Below, in pieces: positions 51,901 through 61,159 of a DNA stretch of 64,000 bases. How positions within the stretch are numbered: the stretch's first letter is position 1; each line of letters opens with the position of its first letter. The stretch covers positions 1 through 64,000 of the forward strand of contig NZ_BMFS01000005.1 in the NCBI RefSeq assembly GCF_014639075.1, in the 5' to 3' direction. This DNA is from Glycocaulis albus (GTDB lineage: Bacteria > Pseudomonadota > Alphaproteobacteria > Caulobacterales > Maricaulaceae). Made by a program: the position numbers and the translations under genes. Under the pieces are notes generated by a model, which was given only the letters and a program-made list of their open reading frames with translations, made no database searches and had not been told where the DNA came from.

Positions 51901-52081
51901 TTTTCGCAGCCCTTGCCCGTTCCACCAGATCGATGGCCGCTGCCGACACGCGCGCGCGCGCCGTACTATCAAGGCCGGCCTTTGCGTTCAGCGCGCGTAC
52001 CGCCTCGCTCTCGGGCGCGAATTTCAGCGCGTCAATGGCGTTCCAGTCGATACCGGAGGCAGGAGAAGGTGCACCGTTCAT
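48935..52081 (-). CDS. putA: Bifunctional proline dehydrogenase / L-glutamate gamma-semialdehyde dehydrogenase PutA
   Basis: 1048 residues from the ATG at 52079-52081. The proline dehydrogenase half (about 60-450) has [37 protein letters not shown] and FATHNAHS, the flavin-barrel signatures. The aldehyde dehydrogenase half (about 500-1020) has [58 protein letters not shown] with the catalytic Glu, and [16 protein letters not shown] with the catalytic Cys. It converts proline to glutamate in two steps with channelling. No N-terminal ribbon-helix-helix is present, so it does not repress its own gene. A 151-codon upstream open extension is not conserved-looking and has no ribosome site. It is divergent from the glycosyltransferase. 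Confidence 0.96.
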   Translation of the reverse strand: [1048 protein letters not shown]

Positions 52082-52258
52082 TATCAATCCGTGTTCCAGG
52101 CCAGAGCTGCCCCGACATTGCCCACAACGCGAACGGGCAGGCAAGGCTACAGCACCGTTACCCTTCGCTTGGCGGTAAAAACACGTTATGAGCACCGGCC
52201 TGATATTCTGGACCGGCAGCCGGTAAAGGCTTCCGGCGGCTCGACAAGAGGCTGGTAA

Positions 52259-53350
52259 ATGGACAACACGCCGCTGCGCATCCTTCTGGTTACCGACGCC
52301 TGGGAACCGCAGGTCAATGGCGTGGTGCGCACCCTGTCGCGCACGGTCGATGAGTGCCGGGCGATGGGCCATGAGGTGGAGGTGATCCATCCCGGCCTGG
52401 GCTTCCGGACAATCCCTCTGCCGACCTATCCTGATATCAAGCTGGCCCTCGGCGCGCGCGAGGATCTCGAAGCGCGCTTCCGTGCCTTCGAGCCGGAAGC
52501 CATCCACATCTCGACCGAAGGCACGCTCGGCCATGTGGCCCGGCGCATCTGCCTGTCATGGAAGCTGCCCTTCACAACCAGCTATCACACCCAGTTTCCC
52601 GAATATGTGCACGCGCGCTTTCCGTTCATTCCGCTGGCGGCCGGCTATGCCTTCATGCGCCGCTTCCACAATGCGGGCAACGGCATCATGGTCGCGACCG
52701 AGACCATGCGTCAGGGCCTCGTCAAGCGCGGCTTCAACAATCTCGTCCCGTGGTCGCGTGGTGTGGATACAGAGCAGTTCCGCCCCGATCTGCGCGGGAT
52801 TGATGGCGGCGTCTACAAGGACCTGCCAAAGCCCGTATTTGCCTATGTCGGCCGGGTGGCGGTGGAGAAGAATATCGAGGCTTTCCTGAAGCTCGACCTG
52901 CCCGGCTCCAAGGTCGTCGTCGGCCCGGGCCCGCAGCTGGAAGAGCTGAAACGCAAGTACAAGAACGTGCACTTCACCGGCGGCAAGTCCGGCGAGGAGC
53001 TGGCGCGCCATTTTGCCGATGCCGATGTGTTTGTGTTCCCCAGCTTCACCGACACGTTCGGGCTGGTGATCCTGGAGGCCATGGCGTGCGGCACGCCTGT
53101 GGCGGCCTTCGTTGCGCCAGGGCCCCGTGACATCATTCCCGGCTCCAATGCCGGTGTGGTGTCAGACGATTTGCGCGAAGCCTGCCTGCAGGCGCTGGAG
53201 CTGAACCGCGAGGACGCGCGCGCCTTTGCCGAGAAGAATTCCTGGCGGGCCTGCACCGAGCAATTCGTCGCCAACCTCAAGCCCCAGCCCCGCCCGGAGC
53301 GCAAACGCTTCTGGCGGCGCCTGAGACGGCTGCGGCGCAACAAGGGCTAG
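52259..53350 (+). CDS. Family 4 glycosyltransferase
   Basis: 363 residues, GT-B fold. The N-terminal acceptor domain starts LRILLVTDAWEPQVNGVVRTLSRT with the glycine-rich NGV motif, followed by TSYHTQFPEYV. The C-terminal donor domain has FAYVGRVAVEKNIEAFLKL, VVVGPGPQLEELKRKY, FVFPSFTDTFGLVILEAMACGTPVAA with the E-x7-E motif. Relatives include mannosyl- and sulfoquinovosyl-type transferases acting on lipids. The basic tail ([18 protein letters not shown]) may bind membrane surface. GAGG lies seven bases before the ATG. Its stop overlaps that of the convergent ribD-like gene in CTAG. Confidence 0.88.
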   Translation: MDNTPLRILLVTDAWEPQVNGVVRTLSRTVDECRAMGHEVEVIHPGLGFRTIPLPTYPDIKLALGAREDLEARFRAFEPEAIHISTEGTLGHVARRICLSWKLPFTTSYHTQFPEYVHARFPFIPLAAGYAFMRRFHNAGNGIMVATETMRQGLVKRGFNNLVPWSRGVDTEQFRPDLRGIDGGVYKDLPKPVFAYVGRVAVEKNIEAFLKLDLPGSKVVVGPGPQLEELKRKYKNVHFTGGKSGEELARHFADADVFVFPSFTDTFGLVILEAMACGTPVAAFVAPGPRDIIPGSNAGVVSDDLREACLQALELNREDARAFAEKNSWRACTEQFVANLKPQPRPERKRFWRRLRRLRRNKG

Positions 53351-53934
53351 CGCACAATCCGCACCCGCGTCATGCCCTCGCGGCCAAGGCGCTGGATTGC
53401 AGAATCCAGGCTTTCATCTGGCCCCGGCATCAGATCGGCGTCGAAAATATTCGCCCGCCGGTCCTGCAGGACCAGCGGCAGGCCGGTGCGCACGCGGCTG
53501 AAGAAGCCCGCATTGAGCGTGTCGCCCTGAGCTTGTCTCACGCCTTCAACCACACTGATGCCTGCCTCGCGCAGCATGGCCACGCCCCGGCCTGAGACAC
53601 GCGGATCGGGATCGCCCGACGCGATCAGCACGCGCGCCACCCCCGCCCGGACCAGGGCCTCCGCGCATGGCGGCGTCTGGCCATGGTGGGAGCACGGCTC
53701 CAGTGTCACATAGACATCGGCGCCCCGCGCGGCCTCTGCGGCTTTCTCCAGCGCTTGCGCCTCGGCATGCGGGCGTCCGCCCGGCGCGGTGACGGCGGTG
53801 GCGATCACATGGCCGTTCTTCGCAATGACGCAGCCCACAGACGGGTTCGGCGCGGTGGTGCCCAGCCCGGAAAACGCCAGCGCCAGCGCGGCGTCCATGA
53901 ACCGCATATCAGAAGGGGTCAGCCCTTCGGGCAT
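53347..53934 (-). CDS. ribD: RibD-type pyrimidine deaminase, deaminase domain only
   Basis: 195 residues. Zinc-site motif HAE (His56, Glu58) and [11 protein letters not shown] (Cys81, Cys90), with the RibD-specific start [30 protein letters not shown]. The standard bifunctional RibD continues with a reductase domain of about 200 residues. Here the protein stops shortly after [18 protein letters not shown], the point where the reductase begins, followed by a non-matching tail of 40 residues. It can therefore do only the deaminase step of riboflavin synthesis, unless a separate reductase exists. The start lies inside the end of gpmA (16-bp overlap). Confidence 0.85.
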   Translation of the reverse strand: MPEGLTPSDMRFMDAALALAFSGLGTTAPNPSVGCVIAKNGHVIATAVTAPGGRPHAEAQALEKAAEAARGADVYVTLEPCSHHGQTPPCAEALVRAGVARVLIASGDPDPRVSGRGVAMLREAGISVVEGVRQAQGDTLNAGFFSRVRTGLPLVLQDRRANIFDADLMPGPDESLDSAIQRLGREGMTRVRIVR

Positions 53935-54644
53935 CGGGGCAGGGCCTCGGCGCGGTCCTCATCCAGATAGCGCGCCTCAACCGGGCGAAGGCCATCCAGC
54001 TCGATCAGCAGCGGATTGCCGGTCGGCACCTCCACTTTCAGTATATCTTCATTGCCGACCTGGAAGAGGATTTTCACCAGCGCGCGCAGCGAATTGCCAT
54101 GTGCTGAAATGAGCACGCTCTCGCCCCCGTTGAGGCGCGGCGCCACCAGCGCGCGGAAAACATCATCAACGCGCGAGAGCGTGTCCTTCAGGCTTTCCGT
54201 ACCGGGCAGCACATCCGGGTCAAGATGCGCATACCGCTCGTCATGAGAAGGGTGGCGTGGATCAGCGCGGTCCAGCGCCGGCGGCGGGATGTCGAAGGAG
54301 CGCCGCCAGACCAGTACCTGTTCCTCGCCATGGGCGGCGACGGTCTCGGCCTTGTTCAGGCCTGTCAACGCGCCGTAATGGCGCTCATTGAGCCGCCAGT
54401 CCGGCATCACCGGAATCCACAGCCGGTCGAGCGTATCGAGACCCAGATGCGCGGTGCGGATGGCGCGGCGCAGATAGCTGGTGAAGGCGATGTCGGGGGC
54501 AAAGCCGGCCTCCTTCATGAGCGTGCCGCCCCGTCTTGCCTCGGCTTCGCCGCGCTCGGTCAGATCGACATCCACCCAGCCGGTAAAGCGGTTTTCCAGA
54601 TTCCACTGGCTCTGGCCATGGCGGGTGAGGACAAGGCGGGGCAT
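53919..54644 (-). CDS. gpmA: 2,3-bisphosphoglycerate-dependent phosphoglycerate mutase
   Basis: 241 residues: [20 protein letters not shown] with the phospho-His, [29 protein letters not shown], and the second catalytic His in [10 protein letters not shown]. It interconverts 3- and 2-phosphoglycerate in glycolysis and gluconeogenesis. The start at 54644 has GGAG six bases upstream; the 50-codon longer frame is not supported. The end overlaps the ribD-like gene by 16 bp, so the two are translated as one unit. Confidence 0.96.
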   Translation of the reverse strand: MPRLVLTRHGQSQWNLENRFTGWVDVDLTERGEAEARRGGTLMKEAGFAPDIAFTSYLRRAIRTAHLGLDTLDRLWIPVMPDWRLNERHYGALTGLNKAETVAAHGEEQVLVWRRSFDIPPPALDRADPRHPSHDERYAHLDPDVLPGTESLKDTLSRVDDVFRALVAPRLNGGESVLISAHGNSLRALVKILFQVGNEDILKVEVPTGNPLLIELDGLRPVEARYLDEDRAEALPRCPKG

Positions 54645-54904
54645 GGCGAACTCCAAAAGGCGGGCGGATGGCTGTGTGTCGGCACCGGGCAATAGCGCGC
54701 AGGCGCGCGCTTGACCACTCCCGTCGCGCCGGATTGGCAAAAAAGACACACATTGTTTCCAAACCGGGCAGCGTTTCCGGCGCGCTCTTTGCATGGCCGG
54801 ACAGGAGGCGCACAGTACCGGTCCTTAAAAGCTTAGCCCTTGAAAGTGGCGGCTTTAATGAGGCGCCGGCAAACGGCGCCCGGCAGAGTGCTAGGGGTGT
54901 TGGG

Positions 54905-55132
54905 ATGATCCGGCAGGTAGTGACCCCCGCAAACGGGGACGAGGCCGCGTTACTCGACCGGCTGGTGGCCAGCTTTACCGAGGAGCTGGCGGCACGCACG
55001 TCCGAATGCATGTTCTACATGACAGAGCCGGGCGGGCATGCCAGCGCGCGCATCATCGAGACAGAGACCCAGGAAACGCTGGACCGCTTCCTGTCCTTCG
55101 TCGCCACCCAGATCGGCAATCACGCCTTCTGA
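54905..55132 (+). CDS. Small conserved-looking protein, unknown function
   Basis: 75 residues from the ATG at 54905 (MIRQVVTPANGDEAALLDRLVASFTEEL...). Two predicted helices flank a short strand (ECMFYMTEPGGHASARIIET), with a helical end TQETLDRFLSFVATQIGNHAF. AGGGG lies about nine bases upstream. A longer open frame starts at 54668, but its upstream part is Arg-rich with no ribosome site. No family was recognised. It lies between divergent gpmA and kdsD, so it may have its own promoter. Confidence 0.5.
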   Translation: MIRQVVTPANGDEAALLDRLVASFTEELAARTSECMFYMTEPGGHASARIIETETQETLDRFLSFVATQIGNHAF

Positions 55133-55246
55133 ACTGGCCAGCGTCATGCAGCGCTGCTAAAGCCTCAAGCGGAGTGAAACGCCAGACCGTATGCCCCGGA
55201 AACCGGCGCTGGTCTGCGCACCACGATTGAGGTTGATCCCTTTTCC

Positions 55247-56245
55247 ATGTCCGAACCCGAAAGCCTGACCCGACCGAATGCCCGGATAGATACCGCGCGT
55301 ATCCTTGATGCCATGCGCCGCACCGCGCGGATCGAGCGCGAGGGACTGGCCGCGCTGGAGGACGCATTTGACGAGCGCGCGGTTGGCGTGGTCAGCCTGC
55401 TGGCCACATTGCAGGGCCGTCTCATCTGCGCAGGTGTCGGCAAGTCCGGCCATGTCGCGCGCAAGATTGCCGCCACCCTCGCCTCCACCGGCACGCCGGC
55501 GCAATATGTTCACCCGGCTGAGGCCAGTCATGGCGATCTGGGCATGATCACCTCCAGCGATGCGGTGCTGGCCCTGTCCAAGTCCGGTGAGACGCGCGAA
55601 CTGGGTGATCTGAGCGCCTATTGCCGCCGCTTCGGTGTGCCGCTGATTGCACTCACCGCCGGCGCGGACAGCACGCTCGCAAAGGCGAGTGACCACCTCC
55701 TGCTCATTCCCGATGCGCCAGAAGCAGCCGGTGAGACACGCGCGCCGACCACCTCTACTACGCTGATGATGGCCTATGGCGATGCGCTCGCAGTGGCACT
55801 GATAGAGGCGCGCGGGTTCACGGCGGCCGATTTTGCCACCTTCCATCCGGGCGGAACGCTGGGCGCGGCCTTCCTCAAGGCCGGTGACCTGATGCATGCC
55901 GACATGCCGCTGGCCGAAGAAGGCACGCTCATGTCGGATGCGCTCATCGTGATGAGCTCCAAAGGGTTTGGCTGTGTGGGCATTACGCGCGGCGGCAAGC
56001 TGACCGGGATCATTACCGATGGCGATCTGCGCCGCCATATGAGCCCGGACCTGACCGCATCGCCTGTCGAGGCAATCATGACGGCCAACCCCAAAAGTGT
56101 CCGGCCGGGTGACCTCGCCGCCGATGCCTTGCGGCTGATGACCGCCGGGTCGCACAAAATCCTGTCCGTGTTCGTCTGCGATGAAACCGGCAAGCCCCTA
56201 GGCCTGTTGCATATCCACGATCTTTTGCGTGCCGGCCTCAGCTAG
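55247..56245 (+). CDS. kdsD: Arabinose-5-phosphate isomerase (KdsD/KpsF/GutQ family)
   Basis: 332 residues. A SIS domain (about 45-200) has CAGVGKSGHVARKIAATLASTGTPA, the conserved YVHPAEASHGDLGM, and LSKSGETREL. Two CBS repeats (about 215-330) follow, the second with ITRGGKLTGIITDGDLRRHM. It isomerises ribulose-5-phosphate to arabinose-5-phosphate, the precursor of KDO for LPS. The ribosome site is weak. It heads a run of sugar genes all read rightward to 61.1 kb. Confidence 0.93.
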   Translation: MSEPESLTRPNARIDTARILDAMRRTARIEREGLAALEDAFDERAVGVVSLLATLQGRLICAGVGKSGHVARKIAATLASTGTPAQYVHPAEASHGDLGMITSSDAVLALSKSGETRELGDLSAYCRRFGVPLIALTAGADSTLAKASDHLLLIPDAPEAAGETRAPTTSTTLMMAYGDALAVALIEARGFTAADFATFHPGGTLGAAFLKAGDLMHADMPLAEEGTLMSDALIVMSSKGFGCVGITRGGKLTGIITDGDLRRHMSPDLTASPVEAIMTANPKSVRPGDLAADALRLMTAGSHKILSVFVCDETGKPLGLLHIHDLLRAGLS

Positions 56246-56296
56246 CCCGCCGTTCCTGCTTACCCCCGCTCCGACCTGACCCACCGTGAGGCCTAA

Positions 56297-57823
56297 ATGA
56301 CCGACAGCCAGCGCCCCGCCGCCGACATCCAGCCCAATAGCTGGGATTTCGAGACCCGCCCGCTCATCAAGCCGACCGGCTTTCGCGAGTACGATGCGCG
56401 CTGGTGGTTTGGTCATCCGGGTTCCGACAAGGCACCAGAGCTGAACCTTTATGGGGTGCAGGCTCTCGGGCTCGGCCTTGGCACGCTGATGCATGAGCTT
56501 GGCATCGCGCCGCACATCGTCACCGGCCACGATTTCCGCAGCTATTCGCTGTCGGTGAAGCAGGCGCTGGAAGTCGGGCTGATGCAGGCCGGTGTGACCG
56601 TGCACGATATCGGCCTTGCCCTGTCGCCCATGGCCTATTTCGCGCAGTTTGATCTGGACGTGCCGGCAGTCGCCATGGTCACGGCCAGCCATAACTCCAA
56701 TGGCTGGACCGGCGTGAAGATGGGCGTGGAGCGCCCGCTCACCTTCGGTCCGGACGAGATGGGCCGTCTGAAGACGATCGTTCTGGAGGGGCTTGGCAAG
56801 GCGCGCGCTGGCGGTGGCTATGTCCGCGTCGAGGGCCTGCGCGAGCGCTATATTTCCGATCTGGTGGGTGGGTTCAAAGCAAAGCGCAAGCTGAAGGTTG
56901 TGGCCGCCTGCGGCAATGGCACGGCGGGCGCTTTTGCCCCTCAGGCACTCGAAGCCATGGGCGTGGAGGTGGTCGCGCTCGATTGCGCTCTGGACCACAC
57001 TTTCCCGCGCTATAACCCGAACCCTGAAGACATGAAGATGTTGCACGCGCTGGCCGATGCGGTGCGCGAACACAAGGCCGATGTGGGCCTCGCCTTTGAT
57101 GGTGACGGGGATCGCTGCGGCGTAGTCGATAATGAAGGCGAGGAGATTTTCGCCGACAAGGTGGGCCTCATGCTCGCGCGTGACCTGTCGGCGGAACACC
57201 CCGGCGCGACTTTTGTGGTCGATGTCAAATCGACCGGGCTTTACGCCACCGATCCGGTGCTCAAGGCCAATGGCGCGAAGACCGATTACTTCAAGACCGG
57301 CCATTCCTATATCAAGCGCCGCTCCCACAAGCTTGGCGCCCTGGCAGGCTTTGAAAAGTCCGGCCATTTCTTCCTGCAGCCGCCCGTGGGCAAGGGCTAT
57401 GATTGCGGGCTGACGGCGGCGCGCTGCGTCCTCGCAATGCTGGACAATAACCCCGATAGCTCGATGGCAGACCTGAAACGCGCCTTGCCGGTCAGCTATG
57501 GCTCACCCACCATGTCGCCTGCCTGCGCGGACGAGGTGAAATACGCCGTCGTGGACCGCATCATCGCCAGCTTTGAAGGCAAGAAGGAGAAGGGTGAGAA
57601 GGTGGCGGGCCGCGAGATCGTCGATGTGAATACGGTCAATGGCGTGCGCTTTACCTTTGCCGATGGGGCGTGGGGGCTCATCCGCGCCTCCTCCAACACC
57701 CCCAACCTGGTGGTGGTGGTGGAAAGCCTGACTTCGAAGGATGATGTCAGCGCGATCTTTGGCGCCATCAAGCAGGAACTGGCAAACCATCCTGAAGTGG
57801 GCGCATTCGATCAGGAAATCTAA
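56297..57823 (+). CDS. Phosphomannomutase/phosphoglucomutase (AlgC/ManB-like)
   Basis: 508 residues. Phosphoserine loop TASHNSN with Ser131, metal loop DGDGDRCG (near 260), sugar-binding loop GFEKSGHFF, and a phosphate-binding C-terminal [15 protein letters not shown]. It interconverts hexose-6- and hexose-1-phosphates, feeding GDP-mannose or dTDP-glucose routes. The N-terminal [24 protein letters not shown] is longer than in PMM/PGM of gammaproteobacteria. It lies 51 bp after kdsD with GAGG before the ATG, and 23 bp before rfbB, so it is likely in one operon with the dTDP-sugar genes. Confidence 0.9.
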   Translation: MTDSQRPAADIQPNSWDFETRPLIKPTGFREYDARWWFGHPGSDKAPELNLYGVQALGLGLGTLMHELGIAPHIVTGHDFRSYSLSVKQALEVGLMQAGVTVHDIGLALSPMAYFAQFDLDVPAVAMVTASHNSNGWTGVKMGVERPLTFGPDEMGRLKTIVLEGLGKARAGGGYVRVEGLRERYISDLVGGFKAKRKLKVVAACGNGTAGAFAPQALEAMGVEVVALDCALDHTFPRYNPNPEDMKMLHALADAVREHKADVGLAFDGDGDRCGVVDNEGEEIFADKVGLMLARDLSAEHPGATFVVDVKSTGLYATDPVLKANGAKTDYFKTGHSYIKRRSHKLGALAGFEKSGHFFLQPPVGKGYDCGLTAARCVLAMLDNNPDSSMADLKRALPVSYGSPTMSPACADEVKYAVVDRIIASFEGKKEKGEKVAGREIVDVNTVNGVRFTFADGAWGLIRASSNTPNLVVVVESLTSKDDVSAIFGAIKQELANHPEVGAFDQEI

Positions 57824-57846
57824 GCGCGGGGGAGTCGGGCAGGGCG

Positions 57847-58893
57847 ATGAAGATACTGGTCACAGGCGGGGCGGGATTTATCGGCTCGGCGGTTATCCGC
57901 CTGGCCGTGTCGCGCGGCCTGTCGGTGATCAATCTCGATGCGCTGACCTATGCCGCATCACTGGAGAATGTGGCGTCCGTGGCCGCATCCCCGCTCTATG
58001 CCTTCGAGCATGCCGATATCCGTGACCGCGAAGCGCTCGATCGCATTTTCAATGCGCACCATCCCGATGCCGTGATGCATCTGGCCGCGGAAAGCCATGT
58101 AGACCGCTCGATTGACGGGCCATCTGACTTCATCGAGACCAATATCACCGGCACGTTCAACCTGCTCGAAGCGGCACGCAAATACTGGGCGGGCAAGGGG
58201 AGGCCGGAGCATTTCCGCTTTCACCATATCTCCACCGACGAGGTGTTCGGTTCACTGCCTGCAGATCCATCAGTGAAGTTTATCGAAGAGACGCGCTACG
58301 ATCCGCGCTCGCCCTATTCAGCCTCCAAGGCGGCCGCCGATCATCTGGTGCGCGCCTGGCACGAAACCTATGGCCTGCCGGTGGTGCTGAGCAATTGCTC
58401 CAACAATTACGGGCCGTATCATTTCCCCGAAAAGCTGATCCCGCTGATGATCATCAAGGCGCTCGCGGGCGAGCCTTTGCCGGTCTATGGTGATGGCTCC
58501 AATGTGCGCGACTGGCTCTATGTCGAAGACCATGCCGATGCCCTGCTGACCGTTCTGCAAAGGGGCGAGACCGGCCGTTCCTACAATATTGGCGGCAATA
58601 GCGAGCGCACCAATCTGGAGCTGGTGACGGCCCTGTGCGCGGTACTGGATGAACTGCGTCCGACAGGAAAGCCCCATGCGAAGCTCATCAGCTTTGTCAA
58701 AGACCGCCCCGGACATGATGCCCGATACGCCATTGATGCCAGCCGCATAGCCGGCGAGCTGGGCTGGGAGCCTTCGGTGTCGCTCGATGAAGGTTTGCGG
58801 CGCACGGTGCGATGGTATCTGAAACATGAGAGCTGGTGGCGGCCCTTGCTGGCGCGTGACGGGGCAGGGGTAAGGCTCGGTACAAAAGTCTGA
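57847..58893 (+). CDS. rfbB: dTDP-glucose 4,6-dehydratase
   Basis: 348 residues, short-chain dehydrogenase fold: [28 protein letters not shown], the family-specific [25 protein letters not shown] with the YxxxK pair, and [15 protein letters not shown]. It converts dTDP-glucose to dTDP-4-keto-6-deoxyglucose. rfbA follows after 80 bp. rmlC and rmlD (needed for rhamnose) do not follow, and an aminotransferase does instead. Confidence 0.95.
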   Translation: MKILVTGGAGFIGSAVIRLAVSRGLSVINLDALTYAASLENVASVAASPLYAFEHADIRDREALDRIFNAHHPDAVMHLAAESHVDRSIDGPSDFIETNITGTFNLLEAARKYWAGKGRPEHFRFHHISTDEVFGSLPADPSVKFIEETRYDPRSPYSASKAAADHLVRAWHETYGLPVVLSNCSNNYGPYHFPEKLIPLMIIKALAGEPLPVYGDGSNVRDWLYVEDHADALLTVLQRGETGRSYNIGGNSERTNLELVTALCAVLDELRPTGKPHAKLISFVKDRPGHDARYAIDASRIAGELGWEPSVSLDEGLRRTVRWYLKHESWWRPLLARDGAGVRLGTKV

Positions 58894-58973
58894 TGCCGCT
58901 GCGGCCTCGTGCGCATTGACGCAAGGCGGCACGCGCCGGATACAGTGGGCCGGATGGATCGCACTGTGGGAAC

Positions 58974-59861
58974 ATGGCCGTGACAGCACGCAAGGGTATT
59001 ATTCTGGCCGGCGGTTCGGGCTCGCGGCTCTACCCGGTCACGGCGGTCGTCTCCAAGCAGCTCCTGCCGATCTACGACAAGCCGATGATCTATTATCCGC
59101 TATCGGTGCTGATGATGACCGGCGTGCGCGAGATCGCCATCATCACCACGCCGCATGACCAGGCACTGTTTCAGGCGCTGCTGGGCGACGGCAGCCAGTG
59201 GGGCATCGCGCTGAGCTATATCACCCAGCCTTCGCCGGACGGGCTGGCACAGGCCTATCTGCTGGCGGAGGATTTTCTCGATGGTGCACCATCGGTGATG
59301 GTGCTGGGGGACAATATCTTCTTCGGCCATGGCCTGCGCGAGATGTTGCGTTCGGCGGATGCCAGGATTTCCGGCGGAACTGTGTTCGGCTACGAAGTTG
59401 CCGACCCGCAGCGCTACGGTGTGCTGGCCTTTGATGATGATGGCCGCGCCACCGGGATTGTCGAAAAGCCGGAAGTTCCGCCCTCGGAGTTTGCCGTCAC
59501 CGGCCTCTACTTCCTTGATGGAAGCGCCCCGGCACGGGCACGCAAGGTGAAGCCCTCCAGGCGCGGCGAGCTGGAAATTACCTGCCTCTTGCAAATGTAT
59601 CTCGATGCGGGCGAGCTGGACGTTGAAACAATGGGTGCGGGCTATGCCTGGCTGGATACGGGTACGCCCGACAGCCTGCTGGAAGCAGCCGACTTCGTCT
59701 CCACACTGGAGCGCCGGCAGGGCTCGAAGATCGCCTGCCCCGAAGAGATCGCATTCCGGCAGAATTTCATTGATCGTGATGCGCTTCGTGCGCTGGCAAC
59801 CGACATGGGCGGTGGCAGCTACGCCCACTATCTGCAAAGACTGGCAGACAAGGCGAAATGA
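58974..59861 (+). CDS. rfbA: Glucose-1-phosphate thymidylyltransferase
   Basis: 295 residues. KGIILAGGSGSRLYPVTAVVSKQLLPIYDKPMIYYPLS is the nucleotide loop, then DNIFFGHGLREML with the catalytic Asp, EKPEVPPSEFAVTGLYFLD, and AWLDTGTPDSLLEAADFV. It makes dTDP-glucose from glucose-1-phosphate and dTTP. Its TGA overlaps an in-frame ATG of the longer open frame of the next gene, but the conserved start of that gene lies 134 bp on. Confidence 0.96.
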   Translation: MAVTARKGIILAGGSGSRLYPVTAVVSKQLLPIYDKPMIYYPLSVLMMTGVREIAIITTPHDQALFQALLGDGSQWGIALSYITQPSPDGLAQAYLLAEDFLDGAPSVMVLGDNIFFGHGLREMLRSADARISGGTVFGYEVADPQRYGVLAFDDDGRATGIVEKPEVPPSEFAVTGLYFLDGSAPARARKVKPSRRGELEITCLLQMYLDAGELDVETMGAGYAWLDTGTPDSLLEAADFVSTLERRQGSKIACPEEIAFRQNFIDRDALRALATDMGGGSYAHYLQRLADKAK

Positions 59862-59995
59862 TATCTGTGCCGGCCGGAGGCAGGTTGGCAGATATGGAAA
59901 CAGATTGTGATTCCCGCATCGCGCAGGCCTGCATCATGGTCGCGCCAGATCAGAAAGGCCGCGCGAGAGCGGCAGCCGACCCACAGGATTCCGTC

Positions 59996-61147
59996 ATGCA
60001 ATTCATCGACCTTCAAGCCCAGTACACCCGCATTGCGGAGAAGGTAGACGCCCGCATCATGTCCGCCGTACGCAGCGGGCGGTTCATTCTGGGCCCGGAA
60101 GTGCAGGAGCTGGAGACGGCGCTGGCCCGGTTCAGCGGCTCATCGCGGGCGCTGGGTTGCGCAAACGGCACTGATGCCCTTGTCCTGCCCCTGATGGCGT
60201 GGGGCCTGCGTCCCGGCGATGCCGTGTTCTGCCCGTCCTTCACCTTTACCGCCACAGCCGAAGTGGTGCCGTGGCTCGGCGCCACGCCCGTGTTCGTGGA
60301 TATCGACCCGGCGACCTACAATATGGATCCGGCCCATCTTGAGGCCTCCATCGAGATGGTGAAGGCCAAAGGAGAGCTGAACCCGCGTGTCGTGATCGCG
60401 GTGGACCTGTTTGGCCAGCCGGCCAATTATCCGCAGATCGCAGATATCGCGAAGCGGCACGGGCTGAAGCTGATTGCCGACAGCGCGCAGGGCTTTGGCT
60501 GCACGCTGGAGGGCAAACACCCCTCCCACTGGAGCGATGTGACGACCACCTCTTTCTTCCCGGCCAAGCCGCTGGGCTGCTATGGCGATGGCGGCGCGGT
60601 GCTGACCGATGACGCCGATCTGGCAGAGATCATGGAATCGCTCGCGGTGCACGGTAAGGCCATGCCGCGTGACATCGAGAAGCGGGCCTTCGAGCACGAC
60701 CCCAAATATTTCAATGTCCGTATCGGCATGAACTCGCGCCTTGATACCATTCAGGCGGCGGTGCTGCTGGAAAAGCTGGCCATCTTCCCTGACGAGATCG
60801 CGGCGCGTAACCGCATCGCCGAGCGCTACAACACGCATCTGGAAAAGCACGTGGATAGCGTGCCGCAGGTCATTGCCGGCGGGGTGTCCGTCTGGGCGCA
60901 ATACACGATCGAGCATAGCCGCCGGGACGCGCTGTCCGCCCACCTGAAGTCACGCGGCATACCGACGGCGGTGTACTACCCCATCCCGATCCATGCCCAG
61001 GAGCCTTACGCCAAATACCCGTCAGGGCCCGGCGGACTGCCCGTCACGGAAAACAAGGCAGACCGGGTGATCTCCCTGCCCATGCATCCTTATCTGGACG
61101 AGGCTGCGCAGGACACCATCATCACGGCAATCCGCGAGTTCCAGTGA
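59996..61147 (+). CDS. DegT/DnrJ/EryC1-type sugar aminotransferase (WbpE-like)
   Basis: 383 residues from the ATG at 59996, which has AGGA seven bases upstream and starts the conserved MQFIDLQAQYTRI. PLP-binding Lys191 lies in TSFFPAKPLGCYGDGGA, and CANGTDAL and SLPMHPYLDE are also conserved. The closest family I recognise is WbpE/FdtB/QdtB, which aminates 3-keto-hexoses bound to UDP or dTDP. Beside rfbBA the substrate is probably a dTDP-keto-6-deoxyhexose, giving a dTDP-amino-sugar for O-antigen or capsule. The 3,4-ketoisomerase (fdtA-like) that a 3-amino product would need is not seen. The 46 codons upstream of this start are open and overlap rfbA. Confidence 0.85.
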   Translation: MQFIDLQAQYTRIAEKVDARIMSAVRSGRFILGPEVQELETALARFSGSSRALGCANGTDALVLPLMAWGLRPGDAVFCPSFTFTATAEVVPWLGATPVFVDIDPATYNMDPAHLEASIEMVKAKGELNPRVVIAVDLFGQPANYPQIADIAKRHGLKLIADSAQGFGCTLEGKHPSHWSDVTTTSFFPAKPLGCYGDGGAVLTDDADLAEIMESLAVHGKAMPRDIEKRAFEHDPKYFNVRIGMNSRLDTIQAAVLLEKLAIFPDEIAARNRIAERYNTHLEKHVDSVPQVIAGGVSVWAQYTIEHSRRDALSAHLKSRGIPTAVYYPIPIHAQEPYAKYPSGPGGLPVTENKADRVISLPMHPYLDEAAQDTIITAIREFQ

Positions 61148-61159
61148 GCCTGACCCGCC

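Noticed and set aside
52082-52534. N-terminal extension of putA by 151 codons
   Set aside because: The extension overlaps the first codons of the divergent glycosyltransferase and its promoter region, and has an Arg/His-rich translation unlike PutA.
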